Assembly: GCA_004193285.1 (NCBI GenBank)
Contig: SECP01000011.1
Span: 1 to 64,000, forward strand
Reading direction: 5' to 3'
DNA length: 64,000 nt
DNA from: Myxococcales bacterium
Lineage (GTDB): Bacteria; Myxococcota_A; Polyangia; Polyangiales; Polyangiaceae
The stretch's first letter is position 1, and every line of letters begins with the position of its first letter. The notes beneath the pieces are model-generated. The model was not told where the DNA came from and made no database searches. It saw only the letters and a program-made list of their open reading frames with translations. Below, one piece after another: positions 53,795 through 61,625 of the stretch. A program made the position numbers and the translations under genes.

Positions 53795-55257
53795 GCGGCG
53801 CCCTGCAGCGGGTGGTCGCAGTTGTCGCACCCGCTGCAGCCGCCCTCCAGCGCTTCGCCGAAGTGCGCGAGCAAGCTCGCACGCCGACAGCCCCGGGCCC
53901 GCGCGTAAGCTTGCATCTCGGCAATACGGTCGCTTTGCCGAGCGCGGAGCGCCTCTTGCGCGTCCAGCGCGGCGCCGACGTGACGAGAGAGCTCCCGGAG
54001 CGAGCTGCGGTTCAAGCTGACTCCGCTGCGGACCCGGTCCACGACGCCGCGGTCCTCGAGCCGCGCCATCGCGCGCTGCACCTTGGACTTCGTGAGGCCG
54101 GTGCGTCGCTGCAGCTCCGCGACCGTGAGCGGCGAGGCTTCGCTCGTCAGCGCGTCCAGCAGCAGCTGCAGCTCGGACTCCGCGAGCTTGCCGCCCCCGG
54201 CAAAGAAGCGCTTCAAGTTGAGATCCCGCTCGGAGAAGAACAGCACCGCCTGCGCAGGCTCACCGTCGCGCCCCGCGCGGCCGACCTCTTGATAGTAGGA
54301 GTCCAAAGAGTCGCTCACGTCGTAGTGCACCACGAAGCGCACGTCCGGCTTGTCGATGCCCATGCCGAACGCGCACGTGGCGACGATGGTTCGAATTTCG
54401 CCGTTCATGAAGGCCGCCTGCCGCTCTTGGCGAGCGTCCCGCTTCAAGCCAGCGTGGTACGCAGTCGACGAGACGCCGGCGTCCGTGAGGGCCTGGGCCA
54501 GCGTCTCCGCTCGCTTGCGCGTGCTCACGTAGATGATACCGGAGCCCTCTAGGCCGCCCACGAGCTGCAGCAGCTCGCGCTGTTTCAAGGTCTCGCCGGT
54601 CAAGCAGCGGACCTGCAGGTGAATGTTCGGGCGATCGAATCCGGTCACGACGACGGTCGGATCCCTCAGCCCCAGCCGCTCCACGATCTCGCTCCGCACC
54701 TCCGGCGAGGCGGTCGCGGTGAGCGCCAAAGTGACGGGCCTGCCCAGCGCCTCGATGGCGCTGCCCAGGCGCAAGTAGTCGGGGCGAAACGAGTGCCCCC
54801 ACTCGGAGATGCAGTGCGCTTCGTCCACCACGAAGAGGGACGGCTTGGCTGCTTGCAGCTTCTCGAGCGTGTCCGGATTGGTGAGCTGCTCCGGCGCGAC
54901 GAGCAGGAACTCCAGATCGTTCCGCTCCAGGGCGTCGAACGTCCGCTCTCGCTCCGTGCGGCGCTGCAGTGAATTCACGAGCGCGGCCTTGCCGAGGTCG
55001 CAGTCGCGAATGGCTCCCACCTGGTCGACCTGCAGCGCGATGAGCGGCGACACGACGACCGTGGGCCCGGGGATCATCAACGCCGCGATCTGGTAGATGG
55101 CGCTCTTGCCCGAGCCCGTGGGCAGCACGGCCAAGGTATCTCGCCCTTGCAGGACCGCCTCCAGCGCCTCCTTTTGCCCCGGCCGGAGCGCTCGAAATTC
55201 GAGCTTATCGTGCAGAATTTGACGAACGGAGCGCCACTCTTGGGGCGTGATGGGCAT
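53791..55257 (-). CDS. recQ: RecQ-family ATP-dependent DNA helicase, short form
   Basis: 488 residues from ATG 55257; the frame runs on to 55416, antisense to the AlkD-like gene. Helicase motifs: I (VLPTGSGKSAIYQ), II (VVDEAHCISEWGHSFRPDY), III (LALTATASP), VI (YYQEVGRAGRDGEP). After the helicase core comes a winged-helix-like region (PLTVAELQRRTGLTKSKVQRA) and only then the zinc cluster (ARGCRRASLLAHFGE ... CSGCDNC) at the very C-terminus. There is no HRDC domain. The winged-helix and zinc modules are in reverse order compared with E. coli RecQ. Confidence 0.9.
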   Translation of the reverse strand: MPITPQEWRSVRQILHDKLEFRALRPGQKEALEAVLQGRDTLAVLPTGSGKSAIYQIAALMIPGPTVVVSPLIALQVDQVGAIRDCDLGKAALVNSLQRRTERERTFDALERNDLEFLLVAPEQLTNPDTLEKLQAAKPSLFVVDEAHCISEWGHSFRPDYLRLGSAIEALGRPVTLALTATASPEVRSEIVERLGLRDPTVVVTGFDRPNIHLQVRCLTGETLKQRELLQLVGGLEGSGIIYVSTRKRAETLAQALTDAGVSSTAYHAGLKRDARQERQAAFMNGEIRTIVATCAFGMGIDKPDVRFVVHYDVSDSLDSYYQEVGRAGRDGEPAQAVLFFSERDLNLKRFFAGGGKLAESELQLLLDALTSEASPLTVAELQRRTGLTKSKVQRAMARLEDRGVVDRVRSGVSLNRSSLRELSRHVGAALDAQEALRARQSDRIAEMQAYARARGCRRASLLAHFGEALEGGCSGCDNCDHPLQGAA

Positions 55258-55312
55258 GCTTCGGCGAGCCGAGTTGCAAGTCGGGTGCCGTAAACGGCAG
55301 TAGAGTGCGGGG

Positions 55313-56044
55313 GTGGCGGTGAAGAAGAAACCCGCAGCCGCGGCTCGAACCGCCAACGTGACCGACGTGGTGGCTACCTTGAGGCGCCGGTCCAGCAAGG
55401 CGACGCGGGACGGCATGGCGCGTTACGGCATCCCCTCGGAGCGAGCCTTCGGGGTCCCGGTCGGCGTTCTTCGCCAAATTGCCAAGGCCCTCGGTCCGAG
55501 CCACGAGCTCGCAGAGGCCCTGTGGCAGACCGGGCACTACGAGGCGCGCATGTTGGCGACGTTCGTGGACGAGCCGGCGAAGGTCACGGCCGAGCAGATG
55601 GAGCGGTGGTGCAACGACTTCGACAACTGGGCCATCTGCGACACCGCGTGCTTTGCGCTGTTCGATCGCACGCCCCACGCCTTTCCCAAGCTGACTCGGT
55701 GGGCGAAGAGCGAAGACGAATTCAAGAAACGCGCGGCCTTCGCGCTGCTCGCGAGCTTGACCGTGCACGACAAGGGCGCCCCCGACGCGGCGTTCCTGCG
55801 CTGCCTGCCGCTGATCGAGCAGGCGGCGGAAGACGAGCGCCATTTCGTGAAGAAGTCGGTCAATTGGGCGCTGCGCTCGGTCGGCAAGCGCAGCGCTCCG
55901 CTCAACCGCGCCTGCACCGAGCTCGCCGAGCGCTTGGCAAGCCGGGCGGAATCCACGCCCCGCTGGGTAGGGAAGGACGCCCTGCGGGAGCTGCGGAGCG
56001 CCGGCGTGCAAAAGCGGCTCGTCGCGCGTATCAAGAAGGCGTGA
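55313..56044 (+). CDS. DNA alkylation repair protein (AlkD-like HEAT repeat glycosylase)
   Basis: 243 residues from GTG 55313. It consists of HEAT-like helical repeats with GIPSERAFGVPVGVLRQIAK, HYEARMLATFVDEP and the hallmark FDNWAICDTAC, whose Trp and Asp correspond to the AlkD DNA-binding and catalytic residues. It excises positively charged alkylated bases (3-methyladenine, 7-methylguanine). It is divergent from recQ with 55 bp between starts, a repair-gene pair. A basic N-terminal tail (KKKPAAAARTA) precedes the fold. Confidence 0.88.
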   Translation: MAVKKKPAAAARTANVTDVVATLRRRSSKATRDGMARYGIPSERAFGVPVGVLRQIAKALGPSHELAEALWQTGHYEARMLATFVDEPAKVTAEQMERWCNDFDNWAICDTACFALFDRTPHAFPKLTRWAKSEDEFKKRAAFALLASLTVHDKGAPDAAFLRCLPLIEQAAEDERHFVKKSVNWALRSVGKRSAPLNRACTELAERLASRAESTPRWVGKDALRELRSAGVQKRLVARIKKA

Positions 56045-56703
56045 ACAGCCGGTCGGTCGCTCTTCTACTCGGGCTCGCCCTCACCGCCTGTTCCGCCGCT
56101 TCCTTTCATCGGGTCGCGGGCGACGCCTACGAGCTGGACGACTCGAGCCGCGCCTCCACGGAGGCGTGTCACCCGGAGCTCCTCCGCGTTTATCGGGGCC
56201 AGCGCGTGCGCCTGGAGCCGCCGATCACGGTCGCGGTGCCGTTCGAGGCGCCCGTCGCCCGCTTCGAAGAGCTGGTCGCGGAGGTGGCAACGCGCGTCTA
56301 CGGTCGCGCGCCCACGCGCATCCTGAACGCGGGCGCTTACGCCTGCCGCGCAGTGGAGCACCGGCAAGAGCGCCTGAGCGAGCACGCGCTCGGCAACGCG
56401 GTGGACGTCACGGGCTTCCGCTTCCCGGCGCTCACCGCGCCGCAAACCGCTGGCGGCGCGGGAGCCGGGGCCCCGGAGCTGCCGAAGGCGCTCCAGCGAG
56501 CCTTCACCATCACGGTGGCGCGTGACTATCCCGGCCCGAGCTCATCCGCCAAGGTGCCGCCGGAGCACCATCGGTTCTTTCGGGAGCTCGCGGAGGCGCT
56601 ACGCCAGTCCTCCACGTTCCGCGGCATGCTCGGGCCTGCAGATCCCCGGCACGCCACCCACCTGCACCTGGACATGGCTCCGTGGCCCTATGAGCGGCTC
56701 TAG
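56041..56703 (+). CDS. Extensin-like domain lipoprotein
   Basis: 220 residues from GTG 56041, overlapping the AlkD-like stop as GTGA. Lipoprotein signal with lipobox ALTACS. The body carries the extensin-like C-terminal/peptidase M15-type pattern: ILNAGAYACRAVEHR, SEHALGNAVDVTGF (His and Asp as metal ligands) and the late HLHLDMAPW. It is probably a periplasmic murein-related enzyme (LD- or DD-carboxypeptidase-like), not demonstrated. Length is normal. Confidence 0.85.
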   Translation: MNSRSVALLLGLALTACSAASFHRVAGDAYELDDSSRASTEACHPELLRVYRGQRVRLEPPITVAVPFEAPVARFEELVAEVATRVYGRAPTRILNAGAYACRAVEHRQERLSEHALGNAVDVTGFRFPALTAPQTAGGAGAGAPELPKALQRAFTITVARDYPGPSSSAKVPPEHHRFFRELAEALRQSSTFRGMLGPADPRHATHLHLDMAPWPYERL

Positions 56704-56792
56704 CGGGTCGAGCGGTGGCGGCGAGGATGTCACTGTGAGGCGAACAGGGGGCAAGTTGCAGACTCCGCAGGCCCGTTTCGGCCCAAACGGCG

Positions 56793-56808
56793 CGGCCCGG
56801 TTCTTGCG
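56793..56808 (+). promoter_or_regulatory. Candidate sigma-54 promoter of the GlsB-type gene
   Basis: CGGCCCG-GTTC-TTGCG matches 9 of 12 positions with GG-N10-GC, 41 bases before the ATG at 56850. Confidence 0.45.
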
Positions 56809-56849
56809 ATGACCTTCAGCATCATCGGCACCTCTGCCAGGAGCACACC

Positions 56850-57116
56850 ATGGGCATCATTCTATTTCTCGTTTTCGGTATCGTCGTCGGGTTCATTGCG
56901 CGCGCCATCATGCCGGGCTCTCAGAAGATGAGCTTGCTCGCCACCATGTTGCTGGGCATCGTCGGGTCTTTCATCGGCGGGTTCATCGGCGCGCTCCTCA
57001 CGGACAGCCGCGTGATGGACTTCAACACGGCCGGTGTCATCGGCAGCGTGATCGGCGCTCTCATCGCCCTCGTGGTGGCGGGCGGCGTCTTCACTCGCGG
57101 CCGCGCTACGGTCTGA
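56850..57116 (+). CDS. GlsB/YeaQ/YmgE family stress membrane protein
   Basis: 88 residues with three hydrophobic helices (ILFLVFGIVVGFIARAIMPG, LLATMLLGIVGSFIGGFIGALL, VIGSVIGALIALVVAGGVF). This is the full pattern of the transglycosylase-associated/GlsB family, which is induced by envelope, osmotic and stationary-phase stress. It has a sigma-54-like promoter upstream and an intrinsic-type terminator downstream, so it is a single-gene unit. Confidence 0.93.
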   Translation: MGIILFLVFGIVVGFIARAIMPGSQKMSLLATMLLGIVGSFIGGFIGALLTDSRVMDFNTAGVIGSVIGALIALVVAGGVFTRGRATV

Positions 57117-57200
57117 GCCGAGGCTTTCAGAGGCTGGGGCCACCGAACACGGTCACGCAGCGGCACGACCGCCGCGAGCCACCGGTTCGCCTCGCAGAAG

Positions 57201-57241
57201 CGGCTTCCTCCGTCGTCCCGACGGGCGAAGCCGTTTCTGTT
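57201..57241 (+). terminator. Intrinsic-type terminator after the GlsB-type gene
   Basis: CGGCTTC at 57201 pairs with GAAGCCG at 57227-57233, with an inner GTCG/CGAC pairing, followed by the T-rich TTTCTGTTT. It separates the GlsB-type gene from the next promoter. Confidence 0.75.
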
Positions 57242-57244
57242 TGA

Positions 57245-57260
57245 TGGCATGTGAGATGCA
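57245..57260 (+). promoter_or_regulatory. Candidate sigma-54 promoter of the 82-aa membrane protein
   Basis: TGGCATG-TGAG-ATGCA matches 10 of 12 positions with GG-N10-GC, 30 bases before the ATG at 57291 and directly after the upstream terminator. Confidence 0.5.
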
Positions 57261-57290
57261 GCCGTGAGCAACGTCGTGAGAGGAGACACC

Positions 57291-57539
57291 ATGAGATCAG
57301 CATCTGAGGACCGCGCGAACGCGGGCGGTGCCGGCCCCGCCGATACGAGCCGGCGCGCGGCAGGGTGGGTATGGTGGGGACTGATTGCCGGTTTGACGCT
57401 CGTCCTCGCCTTGTCGGTCGTCTATGCCGTCCGAGCCGGCAATGATGGCTACGGCATCAACCGAGGGCCGGCGGACGAAGCCGCTCCCGGAGCCGCACCG
57501 ACCCAAGACATCGACCGCAGCAGCAAGCGGCAACCCTGA
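57291..57539 (+). CDS. Small single-pass membrane protein, 82 aa
   Basis: AGGAG lies about 8 bases before the ATG (a GTG at 57264 is possible). A polar N-terminus leads to one helix (WVWWGLIAGLTLVLALSVVY) and a 35-residue polar tail. The helix end LALSVVYAVRAG resembles LCLSLVYAFAAR of the protein at 38610. Both lie next to a stand-alone receiver gene. No known family. Confidence 0.7.
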   Translation: MRSASEDRANAGGAGPADTSRRAAGWVWWGLIAGLTLVLALSVVYAVRAGNDGYGINRGPADEAAPGAAPTQDIDRSSKRQP

Positions 57540-57742
57540 GGGAGGCCGCCCCGAGCCGGCAACGGCCTCGCCTCGCTGCGTAGCCTGTTGCCACACCAAA
57601 AACGCCACAGGGACGTGCAAAGCCCCTGAATCACGGAGAAACCGGCTTGGTCAGTCCTTTGCAACATGCGCGGCAATCACGTCGGCACCTCGAGCCTTTG
57701 CTCGGAGGGGCGGCGAAACCGCTTGGCTTGGTAGAGGAACCC

Positions 57743-58111
57743 GTGGCGCGCAACGGCTGCAAGGTGCTCGTCGTCGATGACGACGAAGACAACCGAGAAA
57801 TCCTGATGGAGCTCCTGGACAGCCAGGGCTACTCCGCAGTCGGCGCAGAAAATGGCAGCCGAGCGCTCTCGGTGCTGGAGGAGGGCCTCGACCCGGATCT
57901 CATCCTGACCGATCTGCAGATGCCGGTGATGAGCGGCTGGGATTTGTGCGAGTCCCTCAAGCAGCATCCTAGCTTGCGCTCGATTCCGGTGGTCTTGCTG
58001 TGCGCCATGGCGGCCCAGGAGCGGGGCAAGCTGCAGGTGGACGACGCCTTCGAAAAGCCCACCGATACCTCGAAGCTGCTGGAGCGCATCGCGGAGCTGT
58101 GCGGGCTTTGA
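57743..58111 (+). CDS. Stand-alone receiver-domain response regulator
   Basis: 122 residues from GTG 57743 (frame open to 57647, upstream part not conserved). Receiver motifs: VLVVDDDEDNREIL, Asp in LILTDLQMPVMSG, VVLLCAMA and Lys in AFEKPTD. The conserved Thr/Ser switch position is occupied by Cys (LLCAMA), which may alter signalling. Its stop overlaps the transporter start as TTGA, an unusual coupling of a CheY-like protein to a membrane permease-like protein. Confidence 0.88.
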   Translation: MARNGCKVLVVDDDEDNREILMELLDSQGYSAVGAENGSRALSVLEEGLDPDLILTDLQMPVMSGWDLCESLKQHPSLRSIPVVLLCAMAAQERGKLQVDDAFEKPTDTSKLLERIAELCGL

Positions 58112-59820
58112 GCTTCGGCCGCCTGGGGCAGCTCGCGCTCGTCGTCGCGGTTTTATACTGGGGTCGCCCGGTGCTGGTCCCGGTGGCGCTCGCGCTCTAC
58201 TTCGCGTTCGTCCTCACGCCGCCCTCCAATCGCTTGGAGCAGCTGGGGCTGCCGCGCGGCCTCTCGGTCGCGGCCGTGCTCACGTTCGGGCTCGGTGTGC
58301 TCGGGGTGCTCGGCGCGGTGCTGGTGGCTCAGGTGGCGGACCTGGCCAGCAAGATTCACGGCTACTCGGCGCAAATGTCCAGCAAGATTGCTGGCCTGCG
58401 CGGCGGCGGCTTCAAGCTGTTCACGGAGTCCAGCCGCGCGCTCTCCGAGCTTGCGCGCAGCGTGGAGCAGCAGCTCGGCACTGCGGACCACCTCAACGCA
58501 GTGCGGGTCGTGCCGGGCGGCGGCTCCCCGATGCAGCGGCTCGAGGAGGTGTTCGGCCCGGTGCTGGAGCCCCTCGCGGGCCTGGCGCTGGTGCTGGTGC
58601 TGACCGTCTTCATGCTCGCGCACCGCGAGGATTTACGAGGGCGCCTCATCCTGCTGCTCGGCACGCAAAACGTGACCGTGACCACGCGCACCATGACGGA
58701 GGCGTTCAGCCGAGTGAGCCACCTGCTGCTCACGCAGGCCTACATCAACGCCGCGTTCGGCGCGGTGGTAGCGGTGGGCCTGTACCTCATCGGCGTACCG
58801 TACGCGCTGCTGTGGGGAGCGATAGCCGGCATCTTGCGCTTCGTGCCGCTCCTCGGCCCGCTACTCGCCACGCTGATGCCGACCCTGCTCGCGTTCGTTT
58901 CTTTTCCAGGGTGGCAGCAGGCGCTGCTCACGGTGGGTTTGTTCTTGCTCGTGGATTTGACTCTCGCCAACTTCATCGAGCCGTTGGTCCTCGGGAAGCG
59001 AACCGGCGTGTCGGCCCTGGCGCTGCTGATATCCGCAGTTTTCTGGACCTGGCTGTGGGGAGGGCTCGGGCTGGTGTTGGCAACGCCGATCACGGTTTGC
59101 GCGGCCGTCGTGGGCCGTCACGTGCAGGAGCTGCGCTTTCTGGCTGTCGCGCTGGGTGATGAGCCCGGCCTCAATCCAGACCTCAACTTCTACCAGCGCA
59201 CGCTGGCCCGCGCGAGCAAGGACGCCTACCGACTGTTGAGGCGTAAGGTTGCCGAGTCCTCGCTCGTCGCCGCGGTGGACCAGCTGCTCATTCCCGCGCT
59301 CCGGCTGATGGTCGCCGACCAACTGCTGCATGCCATCAATCAAGAAGCCGCCGACCGCCTCGTGAGCGATCTGGATAGCCTGGTAACGCGCCTTCAGTCC
59401 GGCGCCGTGCAAGCCTCCAAGAGCCGCAACATCGTGGGAGTCGCCGCAGAATCGCAGGCAGATGCGCTCATGCTCAAGCTCCTAGGGGGCGCGCTCGCCG
59501 AACGCGGAATCGCGCTGCACACCGTCCCCCCGGCAAACCGTGAGGAAGCTCTCGCCGGGACGCTCGCGCAAGCGCCCACGCTCATCTGCATCACCGCGCT
59601 GCCGCCTGCCGGTAACACGAACGCCCGCTACTTGTGCCGGCGCCTGCGCGCGAAGCTCCCGTCTGCCTACATCGTGGTTTTGGCGCCGGAGACCGAGCAC
59701 CTGCGCACGCGGGAAGCGGAAGCGCGCCTACGAGAAGCGGGCGCAAACCAAGTCGTCAGCACGATGAATGACGCCACGCGTTTGCTCCTCCAAGAGAGCG
59801 AACGCGCCGCGGCCGCCTGA
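58108..59820 (+). CDS. AI-2E family transporter with extra C-terminal cytosolic domain
   Basis: 570 residues from TTG 58108 (4-base overlap with the receiver gene). Residues 1-350 hold the AI-2E/PerM fold: paired N-terminal helices (LALVVAVLYWGRPVLVPVALALYFAFVLTP), a soluble loop, then ALLWGAIAGILRFVPLLGPLLA and FIEPLVLGKRTGVSAL. From about 380 an extra cytosolic part follows, ending in a Rossmann/B12-like domain (IVGVAAESQADALMLKLLGG, LICITALPPAGNTNARYLCR, YIVVLAPE). It lacks the cobalamin His motif DxHxxG. Function of the tail is unknown; it could receive a signal from the coupled receiver protein. Confidence 0.85.
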   Translation: MSFGRLGQLALVVAVLYWGRPVLVPVALALYFAFVLTPPSNRLEQLGLPRGLSVAAVLTFGLGVLGVLGAVLVAQVADLASKIHGYSAQMSSKIAGLRGGGFKLFTESSRALSELARSVEQQLGTADHLNAVRVVPGGGSPMQRLEEVFGPVLEPLAGLALVLVLTVFMLAHREDLRGRLILLLGTQNVTVTTRTMTEAFSRVSHLLLTQAYINAAFGAVVAVGLYLIGVPYALLWGAIAGILRFVPLLGPLLATLMPTLLAFVSFPGWQQALLTVGLFLLVDLTLANFIEPLVLGKRTGVSALALLISAVFWTWLWGGLGLVLATPITVCAAVVGRHVQELRFLAVALGDEPGLNPDLNFYQRTLARASKDAYRLLRRKVAESSLVAAVDQLLIPALRLMVADQLLHAINQEAADRLVSDLDSLVTRLQSGAVQASKSRNIVGVAAESQADALMLKLLGGALAERGIALHTVPPANREEALAGTLAQAPTLICITALPPAGNTNARYLCRRLRAKLPSAYIVVLAPETEHLRTREAEARLREAGANQVVSTMNDATRLLLQESERAAAA

Positions 59821-59833
59821 CCTTGACGGTCAG
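59817..59833. terminator. Small hairpin at convergent gene ends
   Basis: CTGACC-TTGAC-GGTCAG, a perfect 6-bp stem that includes the transporter stop codon and touches the end of the aminotransferase gene. Weak, and possibly chance. Confidence 0.3.
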
Positions 59834-60933
59834 AGCCTCTGCACGCGCGCGAGAGCTTGGGCCAGTCGCTTCACACCGGGCTCGATCTGCTCCACCGGCA
59901 CGGCAGAGTAGCAAAGGCGCAGCGCCAGCTTGGACGACGGCTGAGCTCGGAAGTTACTCGCCAAATCGAAGCTCACCCGAGCCTTCACGGAGGCCTCTAG
60001 TAGCTTCAGCTCGTCCAGCTCCAGGTCGGACTCGAGCCAAAGCGAGAATCCGCCAATCGGAGCGCCGAAACGAAAGTCAGGCAAGTGGCGCCTGACCGCC
60101 AGCTGCAGGTGCATCAGCTTGCGCTGGTAGGCTTTTGCGGAGCGGCGCTGGTGCTCGGGCAGGTGCCCGGAGCGCAGGTACTCCACCAACAGAGCCTGCG
60201 AGAGCCCGCTCGCCTGGAGGTCTTGCGCTTGCTTCTTCGCGATCGCGCGCTGGTGCAGGTGGGTCGGCGCCACCAGCCACCCGATACGCAGTCCGGGTGA
60301 GAGCGTCTTCGAAAACGTGCCGACGTGAAAGACGCGCTCGGGAGCGATCGCCAAAAGGGGCCGACTGCGCTCCTGCGAGAACGTGGTTCCGTCGTACGCG
60401 TCGTCCTCGATGACGTAACGGTCGCCCCTCGCGCGGGCCAGGACCTCGCGCCGCTGTGCCGCCCCGAGGCGACTGCCGCGAGGGTTGGAGACACTGGGCA
60501 TTACGTATTGAAGATCTGCCCGAGCGGTGAGCGGGACGAGCTTGGCCCCCATCGCGCGGAATACATCCAGCGCTCCGGGATAGCTCTCTGGCTCGACCCC
60601 GATGCGTCGACGGCGTGGAGCGGCCAGTGCCGCGACCGAGAGCGCCTGCTGGGCGCCGCTCGTGATGATGATGCGCTGCAACGGGACCTTCGCCCCGCGC
60701 GAGCGCAGAAGCTTGGCAACCTCCCGCCGGAGCTCTTCGTCGCCTTCGGGCCAGCTGTACTGCAGGGCAACGTCCGCGTGTCGCTGCAAGCCAGCCAGGA
60801 AGGCGCGCGATAGCTCGCGCTTCGGAAAGCGAGCAGGGTCCGGTAAGCCACCGGCGAACGAAATCAGGCCGCGCGTTGCGGCTGCACGGCGTATGAGCTC
60901 GTCCGCCCGAGACTTGCGCGCGCTAGGTGTCAA
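59830..60933 (-). CDS. PLP-dependent aminotransferase (class I/II, MocR/2-aminoadipate-type)
   Basis: 367 residues from TTG 60933, chosen because it overlaps the stop of the upstream 49-aa gene as TTGA and gives a normal N-terminus (TPSARKSRADELIRRAAA). The frame is open to 61074, but that part is antisense to the small gene. Fold-type I features: ISFAGGLPDPARFP, YSWPEGDEELRREVAKLL, IITSGAQQAL, VIEDDAYDG, PLP Lys in VGTFSKTLSPGLRIGW. There is no N-terminal GntR helix-turn-helix, so it is an enzyme rather than a MocR regulator. Substrate probably an aromatic or 2-amino acid. Confidence 0.88.
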   Translation of the reverse strand: MTPSARKSRADELIRRAAATRGLISFAGGLPDPARFPKRELSRAFLAGLQRHADVALQYSWPEGDEELRREVAKLLRSRGAKVPLQRIIITSGAQQALSVAALAAPRRRRIGVEPESYPGALDVFRAMGAKLVPLTARADLQYVMPSVSNPRGSRLGAAQRREVLARARGDRYVIEDDAYDGTTFSQERSRPLLAIAPERVFHVGTFSKTLSPGLRIGWLVAPTHLHQRAIAKKQAQDLQASGLSQALLVEYLRSGHLPEHQRRSAKAYQRKLMHLQLAVRRHLPDFRFGAPIGGFSLWLESDLELDELKLLEASVKARVSFDLASNFRAQPSSKLALRLCYSAVPVEQIEPGVKRLAQALARVQRL

Positions 60934-61079
60934 ACGGTGCGGCGACCGGAGAGCAGCTGCACCACTGCCACCACGAGAGCGACGAGGAGAATGAGGTGGA
61001 GCATGCCGCCAAGCGTGTAGGAGCTGGCGAGACCAAGGGCCCAGAGTACGAGCAATGCGACGACGAGATACCAAAGCAT
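60930..61079 (-). CDS. lmo0937-type small membrane protein
   Basis: 49 residues: LWYLVVALLVLWALGLASSY, then TLGGMLHLILLVALVVAVVQ and a short basic end. This is the pattern of the lmo0937-type family (two helices, GLxxSYTxGGxxHxLL), whose function is unknown. GGAGG lies about 12 bases before the ATG. An 11-of-12 sigma-54-like promoter is 31 bases upstream. Translationally coupled to the downstream aminotransferase. Confidence 0.85.
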   Translation of the reverse strand: MLWYLVVALLVLWALGLASSYTLGGMLHLILLVALVVAVVQLLSGRRTV

Positions 61080-61109
61080 GATGATTTGCCTCCGTTCGAT
61101 ACAGGCCTA

Positions 61110-61125
61110 AGCAGGGGACGTGCCA
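61110..61125 (-). promoter_or_regulatory. Candidate sigma-54 promoter of the lmo0937-type gene
   Basis: On the minus strand TGGCACG-TCCC-CTGCT has a perfect -24 half and matches 11 of 12 positions, with GG-N10-GC. Just upstream (61127-61141) is TCCGGCAATTAGCCG, similar to the shared upstream element. Confidence 0.65.
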
Positions 61126-61141
61126 GCGGCTAATTGCCGGA

Positions 61142-61625
61142 TTTTTCGCGATTGCGCGAGAAAGCGCGCGAGGTATCTGGCCCAGCGCGCGCGCAATTCG
61201 ATCAAGCTGTAGCGAGTTTGTCGGTGGCAGCAGCGGCGCATCGGCGCACGGCGCACAAACCTGCGCGGAGTAATCGGGTACCCCGTGAGCGGGTGCAGCA
61301 GGCAGGCGAGCGCGGTGACTCCCGGGTTCACGGCGGTCTCAGCGCCTCCGCCGCGCCTCTTGAGGATGTGCCAGCACGGCGATCGAGGGAAGGAAAGGCG
61401 CAGCCGTTTGGGGGAAACGCCCGGCCGGCCTTCCGCAGCGGCTCCAGGGAGGCGGCACTCGCGGAGCGCGAGCCGCCTGCGCGCCATGGGGCTTGCAAAA
61501 GAGTCGACAGGAGCCGACATTGGCGCCTAGGTAGTGAACCGTCCCCCCTTCGCGCCATGACGGGTGGACGACACTAGTTGGTAAGGAGTGCTATCGTCGC
61601 AAGTAATGGGTATGCGGTGGCCGGC
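61142..61625. other. 484-bp stretch with no supported gene
   Basis: Open frames exist on both strands (61134-61577 plus, 61107-61520 minus) but both are Arg-rich, overlap each other and show no motif. The first part probably holds upstream sites for the lmo0937-type gene; the last part should contain the promoter of the lipoprotein gene. Nothing else is seen. Confidence 0.4.

Noticed and set aside
55290..55312. GCCGTAAACGGCAGTAGAG before the AlkD-like gene as another copy of the shared element
   Set aside because: It shares only the CCGTAAA start and lacks the GAC half; too weak.
55258..55416. In-frame N-terminal extension of recQ
   Set aside because: Antisense to the AlkD-like gene and unlike RecQ N-termini.
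61107..61577. Overlapping plus and minus frames before the Cys-rich lipoprotein
   Set aside because: Both Arg-rich, mutually overlapping, with no recognisable motif or start signals.
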